This document shows, one piece after another, positions 1 to 8,258 of a DNA stretch of 64,000 bases. The position numbers and the translations under genes are program-made. How positions within the stretch are numbered: position 1 is the first letter of the stretch; each line of letters opens with the position of its first letter. The stretch comes from Serinus canaria (taxonomy: Eukaryota; Chordata; Aves; Passeriformes; Fringillidae), in assembly GCF_022539315.1 (NCBI RefSeq), contig NC_066329.1, positions 3,385,072 through 3,449,071 on the forward strand, given 5' to 3'. The notes beneath the pieces were generated by a model. The model ran no database searches. It was not told where the DNA came from and saw only the letters and a program-made list of their open reading frames with translations.

Positions 1-889
1 ACATTAGAAAATCAATTTAAATCTAAAACTACTACTGAGAGTTTATATAAATATGCTCACTCCTAAGTTTAACAACAATCTTGATACCTAACATATTACA
101 ATTGCCTGGGCTTCAAGTACAACCAGGTAATCTTAGCTGAAAACTGCTGACAGTGTCTAGAAGAAAGTGCACTGACTTCTTGACAGTCATTTTAGATATT
201 TTTAACAAACACATGACTGTCCTGTTGTTAATCATTAAATACATATTTATCTCTCACTACCTTTTTACTCTTCTCTGTCCCCCAAACATGTTACATTTTA
301 ACTCCTTGGAAACACTTCTCAAGTTCATCTTTCCACTCCCCGTAACCTGTACAGCACTGGGCACCTGCTTCTTGATATCACCACAAAGTGCTCTCAAAAC
401 ATGAATTCCTGTGCTCACTGGCTCTTGCAAAAGCAGCCATTTGCCTTCCAGCCTTGCCTGGCCTGGTTTCATTACCTGGGATTCTGCAATGCACATCTGT
501 GTTACAGTCAGGGCTGCCAGGGCAAGGGCCCAGCTCAAGGAACACCGAGGAGTCCATGTCCCTTGTAAATGCAAACAGTAAAAACCCTCTGGTGATTAAA
601 GGAATTGCTTTTTTTTATCCGTTCTATAAAGGTTTAATATAGACTCCAAGAAAAATCTTTCAACAAAGATTTTATCCTCTTACCTCACAAAGTCCAAAGG
701 AAAAAAAGAAAAAAAGGAATACAACCAGTTGGGTAATGCTGCCCTGCCCAGCGTTTTCCTGGTTTGCAGTGCCGTGTGAGACAGACGTGCCTGGCTAACC
801 CAGGTTAGCAGCAAAACGTAAAAATATCAAATACAACAGTTATTACATACAACAGACGCGATTTAAGAAGAAGAGAGAATTACTATATG
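1..889. other. Left flank, no confirmed gene
   Basis: AT-rich flank of the orphan CpG island. I recognise no protein here. On the minus strand there is a donor-like GAG|GTAAGA ending at 684, and further left a possible exon with an acceptor-like TTTACAAG near 564 and a donor-like CCCAG|GTAATG near 476. Between them a short minus-strand frame opens with ATG at 557 in a fair Kozak context and stays open for about 59 codons. These signs fit a transcript leaving the window leftwards, but short motifs of this kind occur by chance and no homologue came to mind. Confidence 0.3.
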
Positions 890-1625
890 AGCAATTCTCA
901 AAATGCAACCAATGTCATGCACCAGCAGCCGACACCTCGCGACACAGCCCGAGCCCGAGCCATCTATCGCCGCTGGCAGCGGCTGCGGCCCCGCACAGCG
1001 CTCACCGGGCACCTGCGGCCCTGGCACGGCGCGTCCGGGGGCAAACCCGGCCGGCAGCGCCGGAGCTCGGGGGACCCGCGCCGGGCCCGCCGGGGGCACC
1101 GCGGCCGAGCTCCGGAGCACCGGGCGAGGCCGGCGGTCCCGCGGCGTCCCCGCCCCGCTCGGTTGGAGCGGGCGAAGGCGGCTCTGGCCCGGCTCGGCCT
1201 CGGAGCCGCAACCCGGCCCCGGCTCCCCCCACCGCCCCCCGCCCCGCCCGGCCCGGCCCGGCCCGGCTCTGCTCACCGGCGGGTCCGGGCTCCCCGCAGC
1301 GCCCGAGCCGAGCCGCCGCTCCGCCGGGCCCCGTCACCTGACCGCCCGGAAACGCGGCCGGCGGAAGGGCCCGGCCCCCGCCCCACCGAGCGCGGCGGCT
1401 CCGCCAACCGGGCCGGGGGGGCCGCGGGCAGTGACACCCGCCCGCCGCGGCCCCTCCTCAGCCCGGGCCCCACGGGCGCTCGATACCTCGGGCTCCTCCG
1501 GGACGAACGGGCCGGGCTGCTCGGCCCCGCCGCGACCCCCGGCTCTGCTGGCCGGGAGCGGTGCGGGCCGCGTCCAAACGTTGGCCCCCGGGGACTGCAA
1601 GAAGTTCGTAGCGAATGCTCGGCCC
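890..1625. promoter_or_regulatory. Orphan CpG island, putative promoter
   Basis: A sharply bounded stretch very rich in G+C and in CpG dinucleotides lies about 1 kb left of the CUSTOS promoter and is separate from it. CpG islands of this kind in vertebrates normally mark promoters. Minus-strand donor-like motifs (GGTGAGC near 1002 and 1273, CAG|GTGACG near 1336) suggest non-coding first exons pointing left. Long open frames here on both strands are products of GC-rich sequence and look like no protein family. The gene served is not identified; a bidirectional or alternative CUSTOS promoter is the other possibility. Confidence 0.6.
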
Positions 1626-1629
1626 CAGC

Positions 1630-1697
1630 AGGAAGGGAGAAGAGAAAAGGAAGAACGGAAAAGGAAGGAAGGAAGGACGGAAAGGGAAGGAAGGAAG
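1630..1697. repeat. Polypurine GGAA-rich tract
   Basis: All purine on the plus strand except cytosines at 1656 and 1678, built mainly of GGAA and GAAG units. It sits at the right edge of the CpG island. Such tracts can form triplex DNA and contain ETS-type GGAA cores. Confidence 0.85.
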
Positions 1698-1742
1698 TTT
1701 GAGGGAAACAAATTGTTGACTTACCAGTGTGGAGAGCTAAGG

Positions 1743-1850
1743 ATCTGAGCTGAGAAACAGATTCAGATGGAAAGAATCTGAGCTGAGAAACTCCAGGATG
1801 GAAACAGAGAGCTTGATAAAGGTATTTAGAGTTTGATAAAGGTATTTATG
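1743..1850. repeat. Two short imperfect tandem duplications
   Basis: The 16-mer ATCTGAGCTGAGAAAC occurs at 1743-1758 and again at 1776-1791, a 33-bp period. Directly after, a 20-bp unit beginning GCTTGATAAAGG at 1811 is repeated at 1831 with three mismatches. No function is evident. Apart from these, 1700-2550 shows only unremarkable sequence and one donor-like minus-strand site (CACTG|GTAAGT, near 1724). Confidence 0.85.
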
Positions 1851-2583
1851 CAGTTATGAGAAACCAAAGTAACAGAGAGACCAAAATGAGGGAGAGGAGG
1901 GCACTTCCAGCTCTGAGGACTCCAAGGTATAAGACAGCCCAAAATTGCTTGGTTTTTTACACAGTGGAGAATGGGTGAATCTTAAACCCAAGGTCTTCGA
2001 CTAAAAAACGTGAGTTTTTTGAGCGAATAGTGAAGAAACAAAGGGAAACTAGTGCCAAGAAAGAGCCCAAGGATATTGTCAGTGGCCTGTCTGCTGCCAA
2101 GCAGCCTGAGACTGCACAGCTCTAGAGGGAAGGTTGGAAGCCAGGAAGTGTCCAGCAGGATAAAAACACTTATACAGAGTCTTCCTGCTGCTTTCAGCAG
2201 CACGTAGGCTTGGCAAAGCCCACAGCAAAATGGTTATCCAGAAGCCCGCCTGGAATGGCCAAACATGTTGTTGTATCATACTAGAAAATTTCAAGTTGAG
2301 ATGAAAATGTAGCACGTAACGAGACGGTGCTGATGGCATGAGGAACACACAAAGCAGCTCTACCTGCAGAGCGGTGAAAATCTCCACCAAAGCAGCTCTC
2401 TTCTTTTCAGCCTGTCAGCAAAGCAGCAGGGTTGGGCATAGCTTCTACATTCTAGCAAAGATTTTCATGTCAGTGTAGTAACTGAATAAAAGGTTACCAG
2501 GGCCCCAAGGACACGGACTGTGTTCTCCAGAAGCTGATTACAACAAGGATGAATTTGTGAAATTCGGTTATGGGAGCCGTGTC

Positions 2584-2673
2584 GGACTACAGTTCCCGGC
2601 GTGCAATGCGGCCGGACTACAGCTCCCGGCATGCGCCGCGGCCGGACCACAGCGCCCAGCGTGTCCCGCGCTT
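2584..2673 (+). promoter_or_regulatory. CUSTOS promoter, 3 x 30-bp ZNF143-type array
   Basis: Three consecutive 30-bp units start at 2584, 2614 and 2644. Each contains a variant of the ZNF143/STAF consensus (ACTACANNTCCCRGCRTGC): ACTACAGTTCCCGGCGTGC at 2586, ACTACAGCTCCCGGCATGC at 2616, and a more diverged ACCACAGCGCCCAGCGTGT at 2646. The last ends 14 bases before the start codon. ZNF143 sites typically sit close to transcription starts of housekeeping CpG promoters, so the array is probably the core promoter and may extend into the 5' UTR. The exact start of transcription cannot be read from sequence. Confidence 0.8.
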
Positions 2674-2675
2674 GC

Positions 2676-2686
2676 AAGATGGCGGC
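2676..2686 (+). promoter_or_regulatory. YY1-type motif over CUSTOS start codon
   Basis: The sequence AAGATGGCGGC matches the canonical YY1 motif exactly and includes the initiator ATG at 2679-2681. YY1 sites just downstream of transcription starts, often spanning the start codon, are a known promoter class. It also gives a good +4 G Kozak context. Confidence 0.7.
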
Positions 2687-2820
2687 GCCCAGTGGCCGCT
2701 CGGGCCCACACAGCGACACCGGCTCGGACTCGGACAGCGGCGGGGAAGCGGCCGCGCGGTTCCGGGAGGCTGCTTGGGACTGCACCGCGCTGGCGGCGGC
2801 CCGGGCGGAGCCGCGCAGCG
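2679..2820 (+). CDS. CUSTOS: CUSTOS coding exon 1
   Basis: Opens with ATG at 2679 and reads [20 protein letters not shown], then an alanine/arginine-rich segment. It ends after one base of a codon at the donor G|GTGAGA (GT at 2821). The serine/aspartate stretch matches the acidic N-terminus of the family. Confidence 0.9.
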
Positions 2821-5416
2821 GTGAGAGGCGGCGGACAGGCTGGGCTCTGCTCCCCCGCTGCGCCGTGCCTTCCCCTCTCTTCCTCGCCCCGCCGCTCCGG
2901 TCCGACCCCTCCGCAGCTCCTCCTGACCCGCGGGGATCCTCCGTGCCGCGGTGTCGGTGGCAGAAGTGAAGGGGGCTCTGCCCGGCCCTCCCGAGGCCAT
3001 GTCCGGCCTCCAGCCGGGCCCAGAGCCCCCTCCCTGCAGTGCTGGCCCCATGGAAGTTCCCCTTTCCCCTCATAGCTGTTCTCCCCCCAGGTGGGCCAGG
3101 GCTGTCTTGCAGGCATTTTTCTTTATGCTCTAACATGTGCCTGACGGGGGTTAGAGAGTTCCTGGCCGCAGGTCTCTAAATGAGCCTTTGCTACTTTCTT
3201 TTCAGGGGGCTTTAGAAAGGATCGGTTGCAGCCTAAAGATCAGCCAAGCCTGAGGTATTTTTGCTTCTAGTTTCTTAATGTTTCCCTGAAGAAAAAAATA
3301 ATGTGTAATATTTATGCTGCGTCTACTTTGTACCTTGTGATACTTCATACTGAAAGGGGAAGTTTCTGTTTGGGGAGTTAGTAGAACCATAATGTGAAAT
3401 GATGCTTAAATCTGAACAGAGTAATATGTTTTTAAGGGTTTGGGTGAAAGGGCCAGATGTTATTGGCCTGAAAAGAGATAATCCTTGTTCTTATTTCAAA
3501 TGGGCGTGAGGCAATCGGCCACCAGGAGGGTGACAATGAGCTCCAGACCACTCCAGAGTTCAGAGCACATGTTGCAAAGAAACTGGGAACCATGCTAGAC
3601 AGGTATGCAAGGCTTGAAACCTGTGTTCTGTTGGTCAGTTACACTGGGGTGTTTGTGTGCTAAACCCAGGAAATTCAACATCTTGTCTCCTTCATGCCTG
3701 TATTAAATACAGGTGTCCAATATTCTGTTACCTAACCTTGCTGATGTGCTGTGCCCGTCTGGTCAGAACTCTCTGTGCAGCACTGCTTGTCTCCATTTGC
3801 CTCTGTGGTGAACATCTTGTGGGGAGAAAAGAGGCTCCCATCCTATAAAGGCTGGCAGGAGAATCTTTGATTTGTTCTTACAACCTACACCAGTACCTGA
3901 TTCAGGGCTGTGCTGGCAGAATGCCTTGTACTGGGCTGCCACTATTGTGCAAGTATGGCCCTGGAGAACTGGAATTCCTGCTCTTCAGAGCTGGCTTTAG
4001 AAATGCTGGTTTTGAACTGTTCTTGTGGCTTGCACTGCTGAGGAGAGAAGGCCTGGTCTGCTCTGGAAACAGGGAGCTGAGGCAGCCTCACTAACAGAAA
4101 AGCATCTATGCAACATCTCCCCCTAGTCTTGTCTCCCAGAAATACCCAACTCTAGCTCAGTTTGCACTGACCTGTCTGAGATCTGACTGGGGTTTTCTGT
4201 TTAGTTTCATCACTGTCTTGAAGGACTCATCAGGACCATCACAGACTTCACTGGCACAGTCTGACTCTGAAGATGATGGTGAGTTCCAGTCTCAGCCATT
4301 GTGGCTGTTTTGTGACTGCTGACTGCTGACAGGTGGGATGGATCCTGTCCATCACCAGCTGTACCTCCAAGTGACTAATAAACATTTGCACTGAAAGAAT
4401 TTCTGGTGCTGTCTGTGAGGGCTGTTACTCTGCAGCTCTGACCTCTGTGCCCCAAGTCCTCCCAAAAAATTGCTGTCAAGCACTGTGGAAATACAGAAAA
4501 GCACTGACTCTTCCAGGGAAACAGCAGTTGATTGCTTCCACCTCTGTTTTATATTCTAAAACCCCTCTTTCCACACTTCAGGTTTTCGCCTCTTCTCTTC
4601 CTCTGTCCCTGGCGACTGTGGGGAGCCGGAGCCTTGCCCTGCAGCGAGGAGGAGGAGGCCAGTTAGCTCCAGGTGAGGTGCTGGCAGCTGCTCTGCTCCT
4701 CAGCTGCTGTTGCATCCCACATTTCAGGGGCAGCTGGGACTCCCACAAGGGAATAGGAAGCTGAAGAACTTGAGAAGTGTGTATTTATGACTCCTATATT
4801 TGACTAGACCAGAATTTTGTTTCTTTTTTAGTGCTGGGGAATGAGAAATGTTTGTGGGAGATTTTGTTTCCTCTCCTAGTGTGTGTGAAGAACACAGTGG
4901 CCTTCAGACTAGTTAAATGCAAACTGTGATGTGTGGTGTGGGAGCCCCAGAGCCATTGGGTGTTTATTGTGTGTTCTCATCTCAGATTACTGTGCTGTCC
5001 AACTTTTGGGTGAATTCAAGGCAGAAGTGCACCACAACTTCCCTCCCTCTTGTTACCTTTCCAGTGACACAGACAGTGACCAAGAGTGGCAAAGGTGCCA
5101 GGAGGCTGCCGTGTCAGCTGCAGATATTCTGAAGCAAAGTGCTTTCCCTGCATTGTCCCAGGGCTCCAGCCAGGATCAGAGTCAGGGCTATGTAGAGCCC
5201 AGCCAGAAAAAAAAGAAGAAGAAGAAAATTAGGAGAGAGAATAATAATCAAGAGAAAATAATAGACCCAGCAGAGTGTGACCGGATCTGCAAAGATTTGC
5301 CTCGGCTGGTGTCTGCAAATGGCCAGCAGGAGAGACAGAACAGCAATCACAGAGAGAACTCTGTGCTGCCAGGAGCTGTGAAGAAGAAAAAGAAGAAGAA
5401 GAAGAAAAAAGAATGA
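2679..5416 (+). CDS. CUSTOS: CUSTOS, Wnt/Dvl regulator (spliced)
   Basis: Orthologue of human C12orf43/CUSTOS, described as a nuclear-envelope-associated protein that interacts with Dishevelled and lamin B and modulates canonical Wnt signalling. Six coding exons join to about 266 residues, against 262 in human as I recall, if one missing base is allowed at the exon 2/3 junction. Recognisable parts are the start MAAPSG with a Ser/Asp-rich stretch, QPSLR, the best conserved block [23 protein letters not shown]-like and EDDGFRLF-like segments, the acidic [19 protein letters not shown] block, and two lysine runs near the C-terminus that resemble nuclear or nucleolar targeting signals. It converges with HNF1A, as in human. 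As written, splicing at GAG|GT and AG|GCAATC shifts frame and stops within exon 3. An assembly indel is the simplest explanation; gene decay cannot be excluded. Confidence 0.92.
3206..3254 (+). CDS. CUSTOS: CUSTOS coding exon 2
   Basis: Follows the acceptor CTTTTCAG and reads [22 protein letters not shown] is conserved in human. The only GT nearby is at 3255, which leaves two bases of the arginine codon (AG), whereas exon 3 needs a complete codon here. In human this arginine ends the exon. Confidence 0.82.
3511..3602 (+). CDS. CUSTOS: CUSTOS coding exon 3
   Basis: Acceptor GGCGTGAG, then [20 protein letters not shown] continuing into [10 protein letters not shown], the most conserved block of the protein. 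The frame requires phase 0 at the acceptor. Donor ACAG|GTATGC at 3603. The acceptor has a weak pyrimidine tract. Confidence 0.85.
4205..4278 (+). CDS. CUSTOS: CUSTOS coding exon 4
   Basis: Acceptor CTGTTTAG, then [19 protein letters not shown] and SDSEDD. The residues DSFIT across the junction match human. Phase agrees with exons 3 and 5. Donor ATG|GTGAGT. Confidence 0.9.
4582..4672 (+). CDS. CUSTOS: CUSTOS coding exon 5
   Basis: Acceptor CACTTCAG, then [19 protein letters not shown] and an arginine run (ARRRRPVSS). GFRLF followed by SVPG is the conserved signature; the basic run corresponds to the human RRKR segment. Donor CAG|GTGAGG. Confidence 0.9.
5065..5416 (+). CDS. CUSTOS: CUSTOS last coding exon
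   Basis: Acceptor CCTTTCCAG, then [19 protein letters not shown] and ADIL, closely matching human. A seven-lysine run lies near 5206-5229 and a ten-lysine run with a final glutamate closes the protein before TGA at 5414-5416. These A-rich repeats are prone to sequencing indels, but this exon reads through cleanly. Confidence 0.93.
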
Positions 5417-6730
5417 TGATTTTGCTCTGCAAACAGCAGGTGCTTGTGATGGGTGAAGGAAACTGAAAGAAAACCTAACAACAAGAGTTGCTGCAGATGA
5501 AGGAAAATTAATTGGCAAAGTGTCTGTTCTAAAAGCTCAGTGGCCTGAGAGACTAATTAAGGGACTTCCTGTGCTCCTGGCGTCCTGAGGCAGGGAACAT
5601 TGTTCTCCTCACACAGCAGTTGGCTGTGCTGCTGCTTATGCAGGCCCAATCTAAAAGGATTAAATGCTGTGCCAGACTTGCATGGCAGAGGGATGTGATC
5701 ATAGCTGCATTCCTCCTGGTCTGTTCCTTCACGTCTGAAACCCTTCTGCAGAAATTGTATGATGAATTGAATTTGGTTTACATGGCAACAGGTGATCAAC
5801 TGCTTTTTCTCTTTGCCTCCTTATAGACTACTAAGAATAGCTCCAGTCTGTGGGAGACTCATTTATCAAAAGCATCCTGTCAGAAATCAGGGCCCCTTAT
5901 TTTTTCCCTGCAAACATCATAACAATCTGTTTTTGAAACCTGCTGTGTTACTAATCCCTCTGCAATCTGCACCTCTCCAGGGCCCCTGCACATAAACAGT
6001 GTGTGGTGAGCTGATTTCAGGGCTGGTGTAAATGCATCCTACTGTTCCACTTGTCTCTGTTGAATTTTTTTTTTGGTGTATAGATTTTTTTTATGGCATC
6101 TGTTGTTATTAAATTTTACTACTCTCTTGGACCTACTTAATTTGGAATAGGTTTTGTACAACAGTGGCTTTCTTGCTGTATTCAGATTGTCCCCAGCAGA
6201 GACAGAAGTGGCTCAGGATGGCTTTTTAGTTGCTGGGTGATCAATGCTATGAAATTGCTACAGGAAGGACTTAAGCATAATTTAAAACCACCTTTCAGTC
6301 CTTGTTTGGGCTGGTTAACGACTTTTGTCTCCCTGAAATACTGTGAGGTTTGGTAGTTTTCACTCTTTGTTTATTCTTCACCTCCCAGTTTTTCAGGAGA
6401 TTAACTGTTACTGATAAATACTTGTGTTATTAAAATTCCTGGGTTTGGGGAAATCCAACTTAATGGCCAGTTCAGAAGTTCAGAAAGCCAAATTAGAGAA
6501 ACCAGAAGAGTGACGTTTATCTCTTTGAGCATGGGAAATCTTTGTAAGATTCTTGCTGATTTTTAGTCAAGAAAACACAGCTGGCATCCAAAAATGGGAA
6601 AGCTAAGTAGAAACTTGGCTTATAATCTAACAGAATGTGCCAGCAGAAGTTACTTGTCTTATGTGCAGTTAAAACTTCAGTGTACTGAATTTTAAACCTG
6701 GGCTTTCAGATGCATGGTGGCCTAAACATT
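5417..6730. other. CUSTOS 3' UTR and convergent intergenic region
   Basis: No coding sequence recognised. Plus-strand ATTAAA-type polyadenylation hexamers occur at 5659-5664 and 6108-6113, and another lies near 6430. I cannot tell which, if any, ends the CUSTOS transcript. The T/GT-rich stretch at 6065-6095 lies upstream of the second. Confidence 0.4.
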
Positions 6731-8130
6731 TCCTTTTGCTTTGTTTTGGGTTTATTTTTATGCTAACTGGAAATTAGATCTATTTGCAACTGGTGTACAT
6801 GAGAAATTAGGGAACAATTCCTCAGAGAATCTCGTTACTGAAATTGTTGATGGTATCTAGAGCAAGCTCTTATCAATGAAACTTTTCACAGACATCTGCA
6901 ATTTTAAAATTCCCAGATATGATAACTGAAGAGTTCACTGTTGGGCTTTTTCAGTTCTCCCTTCCAGTCTCAAGGTTTTTCATCCATTTCACAGTTAAAA
7001 GAGTTGCTCAGTTTCAGTCACAGACAAAAACCTGTTAGCTGGGGCTGTTTTCATGTCTGCCTAATGATGTATCAGTGATGTGGATATTGAGAGTAAATAG
7101 AGAGGAATATTTAGAAGAGGAATTTCATAAGGAGATCCTTGGGACTAAAACTCTTCACTTAGTGCAAGCAAGACTCTTAGACCCCTGGGCACTTATTTGC
7201 ATACCAAGAACTACAAATCAAGCCTACATGGCAGCTGAGAATGAGCCATGTTCTGTAAAATGATTCCAGGCTGAGTGTTTACAGAGAAAACTGAAGGCAC
7301 CTCTACTCTGTGTGGAGCATGGGAACCTCCCAGGGGCTGGGCAGTGGGGAATGCCATCCTGCAAATCATTCAGCAGGTGAGATGAGAATCCACAGGGTTA
7401 ATGCAGAGAACTGGAGTCTCCTTGCAGCTGTTAAACTTTAATTTCTGCATTTAAAACAAAGCAGAGCTATATCAAAAACAACCAAGCCATTTCCACTAGG
7501 ATAGCATGATTTTAGAGCAGGTCATTTTTAACTGAGAATGTTTGGTATTTTGGTAGTTAATTAAGGATTTGGAGCTTGTCAGTGATCCCATACTGACAGG
7601 TTTGTGCCAAGCCATTCCCAAATCTGTTTCTTGCTTATTCTCATTGCAAAGTCAGGAACTTCCAAGGTTCTGTCATTTCTTATAGTTCCTGCTGGTGCTT
7701 CCTTACAGCAAAGGAGGAGAGTGTTTAAAGGTGGTGTCCCTTCTTTGGCAGCTCAGCCTTGCTCTTTCCCACATGATTTAGTCTGGTGCTGACAGGTTCA
7801 TACAGGCCCAGCTTGATGAAAGCTGAGTGAATTCAAGTCCCATCCACGTCCTGACACTGTTGGGATTCCTTCTTGGGCAGCCACAAAAGGATGTCTGGCC
7901 ATTCTGAGCTGGCTGCTAGGGTTAAGGTTTGCTGGAGGTTTTTTTGGGGGGTGGCAGTGGATTTCAGCAGTGCCAGCATCATCTGTCCATGCTTTCTGTC
8001 TTGAGCCTGAGACTTTTTCTCTCCTGGAGGCAGCTGAGCAGGGGTTTGTGTGAGGCTGTGGTGGCAAACACGGCTGGAGTTGCACCTGGCAGGTTGGTTG
8101 TGGCAGTCACTCAGGAGCTGCTGGTGGTGG
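6731..8130 (-). other. HNF1A: Putative HNF1A 3' UTR
   Basis: Sequence downstream of the HNF1A stop on the minus strand. An AATAAA hexamer on that strand (TTTATT at 6751-6756 on plus) would give a 3' UTR near 1.4 kb, close to the size expected from the human mRNA. A nearer ATTAAA lies at 7437-7442. The end is not proven and alternative ends are possible. Confidence 0.4.
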
Positions 8131-8258
8131 TTACTGGCTGGAAGATGTCATCTGTGTGGAGATGAAGGTCTCAATGACGTTGTGAGTGGATGGCAGCAGC
8201 TGGCTGTGGCTGTTGGTGGAGTCAGAGCTTTGGTACAGCACCAGGCTGCTGGAGGACA
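8131..8258 (-). CDS. HNF1A: HNF1A exon 10 (coding part)
   Basis: Codes for [37 protein letters not shown] and TSSSQ, then TAA at 8133-8131. Acceptor TTTGGCAG. The conserved C-terminal IETFISTQM shows that the gene is complete. Confidence 0.97.

Noticed and set aside
257..574. Minus-strand frame with a hydrophobic signal-like stretch
   Set aside because: It lacks an ATG before the hydrophobic stretch. A different frame of the same region has the better start and is discussed with the orphan CpG island.
887..1748. Long overlapping plus- and minus-strand frames in the orphan CpG island
   Set aside because: Several frames are open at once with low-complexity Pro/Arg/Gly/Ala content, a GC effect and not coding evidence.
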